Shown here: one piece after another, positions 24,301 through 35,448 of the stretch
Layout of the letters: each line of letters starts with the position of its first letter
Position numbering within the stretch: the first letter of the stretch is position 1
Origin: Polytrichum commune
Taxonomy: Eukaryota > Streptophyta > Polytrichopsida > Polytrichales > Polytrichaceae
DNA length: 64,000 nt
Assembly: GCA_950295325.1 (NCBI GenBank)
Contig: OX485803.1
Location: 20,026,001-20,090,000 of the forward strand
Direction of reading: 5' to 3'
Translations under genes and position numbers: made by a program
Notes under the pieces: model-generated
Database searches by the model: none
What the model was told of the DNA's origin: nothing
Seen by the model: only the letters and a program-made list of their open reading frames with translations

Positions 24301-24772
24301 CTGCATCAGACCACTAACCTTAACTTAAGTTATTATTGAGGTAGGACCTGTCCTCCCAACCCATACCCAACCCATCCTCAACTCTAGTGCATAGGAATGT
24401 ACGCGAGTAGAACATGAACAATTCGAAATGTACGTCTACATAACATCTAGAAACCGAAATGTACAAGGGTATAACATGATCAAAAAGGATGCTGAAACTT
24501 TAGTCGTTGAGCACTTCGGAGTTCATCACAAAGCCCATAAACCATCTCCGACTTTATGTCATCAATGGAATTATCTCTTTCAAGAACAGCTGATAAGCTT
24601 CCGAGTTCATCTTAGCAAGATGATCTCCAGGCTTTCCAAAATCACTTGATTTTCAGGCTACCAAGTTCACTTATCATCGATCTATCAAACCTTCTTATGA
24701 TTATTGATCGATATGGAAAGAAGCTCGTGAAAAGTTTCAGTTGTCGCCTTCTGAAATATTGTGGCGTGGTAT

Positions 24773-24806
24773 CCGGGTATTTCCTCCATACCCGGAGGGT
24801 ATATAT
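24773..24806 (+). promoter_or_regulatory. Hairpin plus TATA-like box upstream of the pseudouridine synthase gene
   Basis: A perfect inverted repeat CCGGGTAT-7 nt-ATACCCGG (24773-24795) is followed at once by GGGTATATATGG. It lies about 540 bp upstream of the ATG at 25345. That distance suits a promoter only if the 5' leader is long or spliced. Regulatory role is inferred. Confidence 0.35.
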
Positions 24807-25344
24807 GGAGATACTGCTCCAGGGTTTATGGTTTTAACTTTCTCTGGTCAAGGGGCAGACAAGACTCGGACAGTGGATTAGGGTTTCTTTCACCACTCGT
24901 GAATGTTTCCTGCGACACCCTTTTCTTCGTGTCTTTGGAATCTTCAGTGGGTTTGCTTAATGGTTTTGACATTTCCTAAAGTGAAAATTCCTAAATTGTT
25001 ACTTAATTTTTGTTTCTGAGGGGAGTAGTAGGGATCAGGTTTTGCAGAGACAATTTCCTCCAGAGATGTGAATTTTGATATCATCGTCTTGAATCTGGCA
25101 TGGCGTTTGTGGCATTTCACCGATTGGCCTCGTTTAGGGTAAAGGAATCGCGACAGATGTATGCGTAAAGAAGAACCAAATCGGTGGAATTATGGACGGA
25201 AGTTAGAACTTGATAGTTGGACCAATCTCCAGATCACACGCTCCACATAGAGGGACTCAATTTCAATGCCAACATATCACCGAGGCTTTTCTCGAGATTG
25301 ATTGATTGTCAGCAAGTATTGTTATTTTTCATTTCCTTTTTTCA

Positions 25345-28300
25345 ATGGCAAACGCCCAGCTGAGCCGCCCGAATGTGGAAACGGAGGCCGAAGTGGAGGC
25401 ACAGATAGCGGCAGACTTGCACATCCAGTGGGAAACGCCATCGACTCCTCCAAATCCAGACGACTATGTTATTATCAATGGTATTCTTACATTGAATGTA
25501 TGCTCATGATGTCTTGTAGAAAATTTCTGCACATGTTTCAATGTCATATCCTTGAAGAATTATGAAGTAATAGAGTTATCCTTTAACTCAATGGGACTTT
25601 AAGTTCGTCAGGGGTTGGTCCATTATGGTTTTCCATTGGTTGTTATGCATACAATATCAATAAATACCTTCCCACTTGTGATGGATGCTTGGAGGTAGTG
25701 TTTGAATCTGAACGAAGAGCGACCTATTTTCGATTCATTTGGGACCAACTCATTTTTGTACGTCTTGGCATGCCAAATTGAGTCTGACGCTCATTATAGA
25801 AACTGTAGAGAATGTTCTTCGTTCAAACCTCCACATGACTACCTCCAAGCGTGCATTGAAATTTTACCGAACATGGAAGGTGTTGTATGCAAAACAACCA
25901 ACTCCAGACCAAAAGTCATGTTGAGTTGGAGGATACTGCTAATCTTTGAACTTCTTTACGAAATGTCTGTGTGTGTTCTCTGCAGCTTGTTATGTAACAT
26001 AAAAATCAAAGTAAGAACTCTCACCTTGATATTTTAGTTGCCTTATAGAAGAGTTACGATCTTTTCTCCAACCTTCGGTTATGGAACAAAAGTTTGATTA
26101 ATATGATTGAGGCATGAGTGGATGGTTTCATGTGGCATAGGAACAAGGATGGTGCGGCCATACTTCTTTGAGTTCCTCGCATATGTGCGTTCAATATTGA
26201 CCTTTTTTGGTGTTTGATTTTTTGGTTGTTTTTCTCGTTGTAGGAGATATAAGAGTGTGATTCTTTGAATGTTTTTGCACACAGAGACCATGTTTATCAT
26301 GTAGTATATTTATTAAATGTTTGACTTATCCTCTAAGTCAATGGGACTTTCATCGGGAGTTTGTCTCTTACAATTTCCATTGGTTGTTCAGCATACAATA
26401 TCATTAATTTCTTTCCCTTTGTGGTGCACACTTGGAGGTAATGAGTGAATTTGAATGAAGAGCAATCTATTTCGGTTCATTGAAGGCCAAACTCATTTCA
26501 GCACCTCTTGGCATTTCAAAATGAGTTTGACCCTGAACCAATGGAGAATGTTCTTTGTTCAAAGCTCCACACTACCTCCAAGCATGCACTGCAAACTTAC
26601 TGAACATGGAAGGTGTTGTATGCAAAACAACCATATCCTGACCAAAGGTCTCACTGAAATAAAGGAATACTCTATTGAGTGTGGCAAATATTCATGATGT
26701 TGTTGTTCTATTAGCTGGCCATTGTGTTGTATCACTCTTCTTTACCAAAGGCATTCAGAAGTTATGTCAAATTCTTAGAGAAGGCTGGATTGCATCTTGA
26801 CATTGTGGATAATTAATTGCAGGTGAAGAGGAGGTGGGCTGGCAAAACCATTGTGGACCTGTTCACACAGGAATTTCGACAACGGCCTCGTGATTATTAT
26901 GTGTGCTCATGGATCACCCCCTTTCTTATTATCAACTTTCTTATGTTTAAATAATGTCGACAAATGGGCTGAACAACAAGAGTATCTCTGTAAGTTATCC
27001 ATCATGAGTGAGGAAAGCATTAATGATAAGCACCATGTTGTGTTGGAAATGTTTTTAGGAGGAGGCAGTGAAACTTGCTCGCATTCAGGTGGAAGGCAAG
27101 ATGGTGGCTCCTACATATGTTCTCCGTGACTCCCAAAGGATGAGTCACTTTGTGCATAGGTCAGTCCCCTCCCTTTACACCATACATTTATATCTGATAC
27201 ATTATAAGTCCTTATAGACTACCTCATCTCAGATCTTTGATGGTTTGAACCTTGATGTTTTGATCAAATCAATTAAAATTTATTTCACAAACCAGAATTA
27301 AATTTTATTAGATTTTCGGTAGTGTTGGTCTGGTATCTCTTTTCTTTTATACCATTTGGGTATCAATTATGAGGATTTTATACTTTTTTGATACCAGAAG
27401 AGTATGGGTATTCGATGGTATTTTGTTTTCGAAACCATCCAGGTCTATATTCCATGCAACAACTTTCATACCCAGGCAAAATCGCCCTAGTATCAATATG
27501 CTTTAGAATGGTATTGACCCAAACAATAACTCAGGTATACAAAGATTCTCTCACCTTGACATACCAAGATATTTGACTAGTATTTCATATTTGATACCCA
27601 TGGGTAGTTTCTTTGATCTCATTATTGATGTTGATCAATGATAACATGCATTCACCCAAAGGAGACAAAGGAGTGGAGTTGACAAGGAAGATTTTCACCC
27701 AAAACATCTATGACCAACCTTGAAACCAAGCTCCCTAAGGTTATGCACATGTCAAGCCAAAAGTATTTTACCTTGGCCTACTAAACCCCATTTCAAAAAC
27801 GGCAAATTCAAACGTCTGTGACTCTCACATGAGACCCATTCTGACTCTTATATGCATCATTTTCTCAATGTTGCAACTCCAGTCTTAATTTACAACTTTT
27901 ATTTTGCATGACCATGCAGGCATGAACCTCCAGTGTTAGCGGGAGCAGTGATCATCCTTGAAGACGGTCCAGATGTCATAACTGTGTGCAAACCTCCTTC
28001 AGTTCCTGTAAGAGTGATTGAAGAATGCTAAAGACTTGTGAAAATCCTTTTCGATTCCAATCTATGCTCTGATTAACAAAATAGGGCATCTGACATTTCA
28101 GTATGTGTTAATGAGGAACTTTGGTCACAAAATTTGATGCAAAAGTGGCAGGTGGACACTTAACTTTGTGTATAACTATGCCATGTATTTGGACTAAAAA
28201 CATACACAAGTTTTGGGCCACCTCCAGTCAATGCTGACAAGTTTGTCCCCCAGTAATTGTTACTGAATTTCACGAGTTTAAAATACATGTTGATCAGTTG

Positions 28301-31300
28301 TAAATGAGTGCCAGGGAGTCAATGTGTGTTGTATGTATATGGGATGCAGGTTCATCCTTGTGGGCAGTACCGCAAAAACACAGTATTGAGCATTTTGGAG
28401 GCAGAGCATAAGACTGGTCCTCTTTTCCGTATCCTGTTCTCACCAGAGGATTGATAAATACTGATCAGTACTAAGTGAAGTGCTTCTTAAGGTTATGAAT
28501 AATAGTGGCTTATTGAATCATTATTGTCTGTTAAATGGTCAATCATTTAGTTTATAGGAGCCAGCAAGTGAACTTCCTTGACCTTTGTGGTATCTGGATG
28601 AAAGCTGTGCACCGGCTCGATCGCTTAGTATCAGGACTTCTAATCCTGGCTCGAAATTCTCGCACTGCCGACTTCTTTCGCCAAGAGGTACCACTGTTTT
28701 GCTTCACATGTAATAGTCTCTGGAAGCAGTTTGTTTAGAATGTTGGGTTTACTGGTCATTAGATGAATGAATGCCTTCATTCTGTAAGCTCTAAGTTGGA
28801 TATAAACAGATCGTTGGGCTTGAAGGTCTTAATATATGAGGTTGTTTCTGTGAACAGATTGAGGCAGGGATTGTTGAGAAGCAGTACGTCGCAAAAGTGA
28901 AGGGCTTGTTTCCAGCCAATGAGGTACATGCGTAGTCCTGATATCCTTCTGATTTTGATTTGATTTGATTTGATTTGATGTTTACCCTGAAGATTGGCAG
29001 GCTCTAGGTGAGATTGTACTAATCTTCTGCAAGGTCCATCACAAATTTCCAAAGGGTGGTGTATTCTATAATTATCACATCAAATTTACACTTAGTGATG
29101 TATATTGCAATCATCTTATAAGACATGCATTATTCTTATGTAACTATTTGCTCTGTAGTAGCATATCGTGGCGCATTCTTCTAAGAAAAACATACAATGA
29201 TTATGAGAGTAATCACAGATTTATGATGTTCTTTCAACATTTTATTGGATCTACATGATAAATTTGCCTCTGGAATTTTGTGATGTGATGGTTTCCATCA
29301 CATAGGTGGAGGTGAATGCACCAGTGACCTACAACCCGCGAGAAGGCAGGAGTTCTGTGGAGGTAACACCTTTTGGTTCCTTGGTCTATGGTGTTCCCCT
29401 GCACATGTTAATTTGATTGAGTTGCCATCACTTCGGTAGTAATTTTGTGGTCCTTAGTAAGTGGGCCTAGAATGGAAATTTTAAGCTCTGCATCTACTTC
29501 TCCTAACAAATGAAAGCAATTAGGACAAAATGATTAGCAAATCCAAATTGAGGCCGTAGCCAATTTCTTGTAATTGTTAAAGCTCGTATGAAAATTTTAT
29601 TCTTTTTAGATGTGAAAATTCTCTTTCTTTTTAGATGAATCATATACAACCCCCAATTATGTTGACTTTTGAGCCAAGAACAGTTAACATTTTTTGACCC
29701 AAGAATACTGAACATATTTTGAGCCAGTAGTCCACATTTCTTTTAAACAAATGTCTTTTGGGTGTCTGTTCTTAAATCCACACCGAATCACAAACCACTC
29801 AATTATAGGTGTTTGATTAAGTTGAGTAACCAAATTAGGCCCACTTACCTTAGAAGTTGTAGTTAGAAACCTTATGGATTGATATTTTGGAAGTCAAGGC
29901 AAGGTCGAGATGGAGATTTTTTCATGCTAATCAGTTGAAATCTCTGTAAACCATGTGAGTGCATATCGAAATTATACACTGTTGAAATTTTTTTCCTTCA
30001 GTGATCTGTCAATACCAAAGAATTGAGAGGGAAGTTACATCAGGAGAGGGTGGCCAAAAAATCAATCATTCTGAATCCATATACTTGATGGAATTGGTAG
30101 GTCAAAGCTCCAGGTAACAAAGCCGGAGGTGAAATCAAAGCAACTGATCAACAAGGCCCAACAACGGATGAAGTCGAAAATGAATTAAAGGGCAAGGAAG
30201 CCTATACCAAATTCCAAAGACTTAGCACCGATGGCGTCAATAGCATTGTTTGTTGCATGCCACAAACAGGTCGCACTCACCAGGTAACAGACATTTCTCA
30301 TTTCTGGGAGTTTGTTGTGGGCAACTCCCTTTGCTGTCCAAGTATCATCTTGGTTGGCTTAAAGGCAAGTTTGAGAGTTTATGCATAAAGTGACCCAAGT
30401 TTTATTAAGGTCTAAATTGTTATCCTACAAGAGTGGGGCCATGTTGGAAAAACATGGCTTTCTAGCTTGGCATACTAGGATCAGTGGACCAAGCTAGCCT
30501 TGCATAGGTTGATCTGGGATTTAAGGTGACAGGTCCCATGGGTCAAATCTTATTTAGATCCAAAAATTCTCTCAAAAGTCTTTTGAATTGAAAGAGAAAG
30601 TCCAAAGAGTTTCACCCATGTTTCAAACTTGTGCTCCGACACAAGATGATCTTACAAGCTCTTCGTAGAAAAGTCCTCAGAAGAGGCTCCAAACTCCTCC
30701 TCAAACTCTATTATTGAAGTAAACCAAGTCTCCTAGGTCTCGCATAGTTCATTCTCTCGATGGCTCCTGTTATACACGTGCCACTTGTCATGTTTCATCG
30801 GTTAAAGTGGTTATAAATCGTATGTGGTGCCTTGTGATGAATTACAGTCCTACCTCTTTAATACGACACTCAATAATATGACACTCAATAATACGACAAC
30901 CTCAATATAATGACACAAATTTTGTAAACCAAACTTTCTATTAAAATCTTCCTCTATAATACAATTTTGACATTATTAATACAACACTCTTGGACCTCCA
31001 AAATGTCATATATAGAGGTAATAAATGCATATATGGTGGGTCCCATACATGTATAAGTACATATTTAATATTAAATTATGCAACTTTCACATATAAAATG
31101 TGGATACAAGGAATTTTAATGTAAAATGATGTTAAAATATGGGAACTAAGGGAATTAGGTTCTCTATCTCAAAACCTAATCAAGAGACTCATTAGTTTTT
31201 GTCTCTTTTGAATTAGTTTTTCACCTAAACTTTAAACAAGGTGCATAGTTGTTTTCAAGCATTTTGAACTCAATATTTATCAAATTGCTTTAATTGGCAT

Positions 31301-33319
31301 ATTGTGTGGAAAGCTCTTGAAATTTCACTTCTTTTGGTGGTAGTTTTGTCCAATTCTAAGTTGTATTGGCAAAGTTATTAGAGGTTGTTAATATTGCCTT
31401 GGGCCAAAGAATAGAGCCACCTAGTCTTGACCTTAATGTAGAGCCCTTGGACTCTTTAGATATTGATGAGAGACCTCTACCTATTGTGAAATTGGCAGAT
31501 GCTCAACATCATGCTCAATTGTTAGCCACATTTTTATTGGACAACCCATTAGGATTTACTCTTGTAGATGTAATGAAATTGTAGACCATATCAAATAAGC
31601 TCAATAAGATATTTGTTGCTAATTTGAAGTGGCAACATCAACGGACTATTGATTCCTTCTTCATGTCCACATAGATTTCATGAGAGAAATTTGCATATTT
31701 GTAAAGACATTCAAAAGAAAAATTATTTTGTATGTGGGAAAATATCTAATGTGTGCTTTCATGAAGTACCTCGTTCTTATGACAAAGAGGTCCACTTTGT
31801 CATATTATTTTGACACCTCGATAATACAACAGTTTCTCGTTTTCCAAATGTGTCATTCTAAAGAGGTTGGACTGTATGTCATCACATGGGTGTCCAAAAC
31901 TGACCTGTAATGTACAGTATATTCCTAGAATTTACACATCATTTCTTCTTCCCAATTAGTAAAAGCATGTTGTTGACTAATGGCTGCAGATTCGAGTGCA
32001 TTTACAGCACTTGGGCCACCCAATTGCAAATGATGCCCTATATCTCTACACCAATGTCGCTAAGCGATCAAAGAAGAACACAACTGCAGATAGAGCTGCT
32101 AGTTTGGCTATTGAACACGTTGTCTCAAATAATAGTACAGAACAAGAGCAAGGTCACTGTGGGCGATTGGATGATCCTTGTAAACACAATGGGGATATGA
32201 AAAGGCCAACCACCACCGAAGTTACAGAGGTGCCAGAAAGAATTTTTGAAAGTGATATCATATCACCTTCATTGGAAGCTCACCCTGTGCGTCAAATGGA
32301 AAAGGTGGAGGAATCACACAAGAAAACTGAGTGTGCCAAGACAGACTTTGTTGTCGATCCCTTGTGCACACATTGTCCCAACTTGGAGCCTTCCGGGTAC
32401 GTTACACTCATAAGTTTGGGATAACAATAAGGTGAAGTTTGTACATTATAAGCATGCTGATCATTGAGGGGCGTTTACTCACAACCACCATTCGGGTGGT
32501 TGTTGGCTGTAGTTACTTTCTTAGTTTCTAGTTTTAAGGGATGTGGGATAAGGTGCATTTACCATAATTACAACCACAACCACAACTACTTTAACTTGTC
32601 CAACTTTGATACAAGTTGTAGTTGGGAGTGGTTGTGATGGTTGTAGTTTACTTTGGTTCTATTTTGATTGAGAGAAAACATCAACACCTAAGTATGGGAG
32701 AGGATTTGTCTGAGGCAATTGCTCTTAGACAAACCTTCCATTAGAATCCATAAATTACTCTTAGACAACAACCAAAACAGCAACTACTCTACCTTCCCCA
32801 ACTATGATACAAGGTGTTTTTGGGAGTGGTTGTGATGGTTGTGGTTTGCTTTGGTTCTATTTTGTTGGTTGTTACTATGTGGCACCAAGAGAGAACTTCA
32901 AGACCTAAGCCTGGGAGAGGACTTGTAAGAGGCAATTTCTTTTAGACAATCCTTCCATTAGAATCCATAAATTATTTGTCTTCAGTTCAAGGATTGCACC
33001 AATAGAAGTGGCAATTGAGGTCCGATCCACTTTCTACTACAACTACACCTTGTGTGTAAGTGAAAAAACTCGTAGTTGTAGTTGAAAGTGGGCCCGAACC
33101 ACAACCACTTGAGGAGTTGTGTGTAAACATCCCTTCAATTTGATAGATTTTGAGCAATTTGCAACTTGAGTTGGTGGAATATATTGGCAAATTATTGACC
33201 AAGTTGGTTATGTGCATTTCAGATACATAGGCGGTGAAGAAGGATTGTGGTTGCATTGCATTCGCTATAAAGGTAGCAATTGGGTGTACGAGTGTCCTCT
33301 TCCTCGATGGGCTCTATGA
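25345..33319 (+). CDS. RNA pseudouridine synthase 7-like (RluA family), 11 exons
   Basis: Exons: 25345-25497, 26823-26900, 27059-27159, 27920-28007, 28350-28428, 28605-28687, 28858-28923, 29306-29362, 30101-30283, 31990-32396, 33223-33319. All have GT..AG borders and consistent phase, giving 463 residues. An N-terminal S4-like part (RRWAGKTIVDLFTQEFRQRP, EAVKLARIQVEGKMV) is followed by the pseudouridine synthase core. Core motifs are VCKPPSVPVHPCGQYRKNT, the catalytic-loop motif HRLDRLVSGLL with Asp172, RQEIEAGIVEKQYVAKVKG, PQTGRTHQIRVHLQHLGHPI and a C-terminal DPLCTHCPN...LWLHCIRY. It should convert uridine to pseudouridine in an RNA target. The best match I recall is Arabidopsis At5g51140, which is shorter because of a linker here after YLYTNVAKRSKK. 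No break was found. Introns hold two palindromic MITEs, a family-B and a family-C repeat, a pogo-like element and another TIR element. Confidence 0.93.
25571..25941. mobile_element. MITE family A, copy 1 (intron 1 of the pseudouridine synthase gene)
   Basis: Near-palindromic, about 370 bp. The left end is TAGAGTTATCCTTTAACTCA and the right end is its imperfect reverse complement. The core carries GCATACAA..., GGAGGTAGTGTTTGAA and a central TTGGCATGCCAA. TTA/TAA at the outer edge suggests a PIF/Tourist-like or TA target site. Eight copies occur in the window. Confidence 0.75.
26320..26675. mobile_element. MITE family A, copy 2 (same intron as copy 1)
   Basis: It has the same ordered blocks as copy 1: GACTTATCCTCTAAGTCAAT at the left, CTTGGAGGTAATG, then CATTTCAAAATGAG at the core, GGTGTTGTATGCAAAACAAC, and GGAATACTCTA at the right. 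It lies less than 400 bp from copy 1. Confidence 0.72.
29456..29845 (+). mobile_element. Repeat family B, copy 2, with visible terminal inverted repeats
   Basis: The left end TAAGTGGGCCTA and right end TAGGCCCACTTA are exact inverted repeats (12 bp), about 380 bp apart. Inside is the family landmark order (AATCCAAATTGAGGCCGTAG, GTTGACTTTTGAGC, ATGTCTTTTGGGTGTC). CCTTAG lies outside both ends and could be a 6-bp target duplication, but other copies suggest it may belong to a longer TIR. It sits in an intron of the pseudouridine synthase gene. Confidence 0.7.
30360..30740. repeat. Dispersed repeat family C, copy 2
   Basis: It is colinear with 19525-19850, with blocks GGCTTTCTAGCTTGGCATAC, CCAAGCTAGCCTTGCATAGG and TTTAGATCC. 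It is intronic. No coding content. Confidence 0.55.
30845..31874 (+). mobile_element. pogo-like (Tc1/mariner superfamily) element, degenerate, 1,030 bp
   Basis: Ends are inverted repeats: CAGTCCTACCTCTTTA at the left, TAAAGAGGTTGGACTG at the right. TA is duplicated outside both ends (30843-30844, 31875-31876), as pogo/Tigger elements do. Subterminal ATAATACGACA/TGTTGTATTAT-type repeats are visible. An internal frame at 31366-31584 and beyond (LLDNPLGFTLVDVMKL, stop, KLNKIFVANLKWQHQRTIDS) resembles the C-terminal tail of pogo-type transposases. The DDE core is gone. Inserted in intron 9 of the pseudouridine synthase gene. Confidence 0.82.
32463..33139. mobile_element. 677-bp TIR element with internal ~200-bp tandem duplication
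   Basis: The left end ATTGAGGGGCGTTTACTCAC and the reverse complement of the right end (ATTGAAGGGATGTTTACACA) match at about 20 of 24 positions. The interior repeats itself: blocks GGGAGTGGTTGTGATGGTTG and CCTTCCATTAGAATCCATAA occur near 32616 and 32730, and again near 32820 and 32950. No ORF. It occupies most of the last intron of the pseudouridine synthase gene. Confidence 0.65.
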
Positions 33320-35448
33320 CACGGTTTCCTCGGAATCTTATGGAGTGCTTCCCATATTTTTGAGATGGGGTTTAAATCAAGGCATGATGCAAAACTAAGT
33401 TCCTACTGTCATGTATGCTATTTCAGTTTAGTCTTGAGAGTGGTCAATGTGGAAGACTCAATTTTTTCGGTTGTCATTTGTATATACCACCAGCCTGGCT
33501 TAGACTAGCTGGGTTTGAGGATGGATCCTGTGATATCATGAAGTCTTTGCTTTGCTCATGAGGAAAGTTAAAAGGTGGCAAAGGATGAAGGCCTATAATT
33601 GAAATGATCAAGGGTTCTAAGGTATGTGGCCTTGTGGGCAATTCCACTCCACAAACAATTTTGACCATTGGATCCAATTGGGAATTGTCTCATCATAGCA
33701 AGTCACAAATCACTCACTGTCATTTCAAGTTTCAAAATTGGACTTGAGATCCAAAAGTTATAGGAGGTCAATGTGAAGAATCTCATTCTCTAGAAGGGAC
33801 TAGAGTAGACAAACCTATTTATTATTAACTTAAGCAACATAAGTGAGGTACATGTGTGATATTGGGGTGATTTTTCAGACGTCTGGAAATTGATATCACA
33901 ATGTTTAACCAAAAAATCACAATTTATTTCCAAGTTTTGAAATTATTGTAAATTTTCGAAGGCAAGATTCTCTCCCAACCCATATTCATAGCATTGGTCA
34001 ATTTATTTCTGATAACTAGGAGACAAAAACTTGCGTACAATTAGTGCCCTTTTCAAGGAACCCAAATTTGTGCACTCTTAACTTATTTTTTCCATCACAC
34101 CAAGTGTGATGGCTACATGTGTGGAACTTCACAACTCTAAGGAAACCTTCCTTATTAAGATTAGGGAGGGTATCAGAATTGGAGATGTCTGCTCTAGATA
34201 GGCCCTCCCAATTGTGTTCATTATTGAACCTAGAATGATCCAATCTTATCATGACATGTATCTTTATGGTGTCCTTTTTAACTACAAGCTTCACCATATG
34301 CCATGCAAATATAGGTGTCTACATGAGTTTTGAAATACAATGTCCTTTTACTGTATTCTGCTTCCCAATATCCTCACCAATTTTCAAGTGGCAAGCTGGG
34401 TAGTCAAGGATGTGAACAATTCTTCAAGATTTGGTCTTGTAGTGCATGGATTTCAGCAACTCAAAATTTATGGTTGTTTCTTGCTATTTTACAGATTTGT
34501 ATCAAGGCATACTTCTCAAAAGCTCCCAAATCTGCACCAAATTTTATGACTTTGCCTGGTTTAGTACAACCAAATCTTTGCTAATGTTATTTCTGTTGGT
34601 GCAGATTTGGCTCTAATGTGCACCAATTTTTTGGTTGGAGACTTGGTGTTTCACTTTATGAGCATCATAAAGTTCATCACAATTTGCGCATAGTTGAAAG
34701 TCCTCACCATATCCACAAACAGCTTCTACCTAATTGTATCCAACCTGGTTACCAATTTGTAACCAACCTGATTACCAATTCTGCACTGCAAGCAGTATAT
34801 TGTTGATATAAGAGTTCAGACCACAATCTTCATTGACATTTGTTGAGAGTGCTTAATGAAGGTCCAATATTGATCAAAATGGATACGGCTCCTGTTAGTG
34901 GTGGACTAGTGCAAAGTGAGTGGCTGATTTCAAAAATTGAACTAAAAGACATGTTCAATGATGAGATTGGACCATGTGCTGAAATAATATTAACCAATGT
35001 GGTTAAACATTCATTAACAATGGATCTGTTCTGTAATCAAATTCTGTGTAAAAAATGGCCTTGTCATGTTACAACCTCTAACAAGTCGCTGAACAATGAG
35101 TAAATAAAAATCAGTAAAGAATGACAAAGAAGAGATATTTGGAAGAGATCAATGCCACCTAATTCTTGACATTTAATTCTTGACAAGTCTCTTTACCACG
35201 TCCAGAGCAAACTTCCTCCAAAACCTCCCAATGTGAAATTGCTCCAAAAGCTGACAAAATGACGGGAAAGTCCAGCATACCAAGAGTGTGCCGCAAACAA
35301 CACCTCAAATATCTCTGTCATAAGCCACAGGTATTAACCAACTCCAAAAATCAGAATAACTTCAGTTGCCTCCTTGCCTCCTTTGTATCAGTAATCAAGG
35401 AACAAAAATATAAGAATTTGGAGAGATAAGCAATCCAGTTATCAAGAT
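33320..35448. other. Intergenic stretch between convergent genes
   Basis: The pseudouridine synthase gene (+) and the ABC1 kinase gene (-) both end here. Small open frames (34016-34297 minus, 34840-35103 plus) show no recognisable motif. No paired repeat was seen. Confidence 0.45.

Noticed and set aside
34840-35103. 87-codon plus-strand frame between two convergent genes
   Set aside because: No motif, AT-rich and no supporting neighbours; likely chance.
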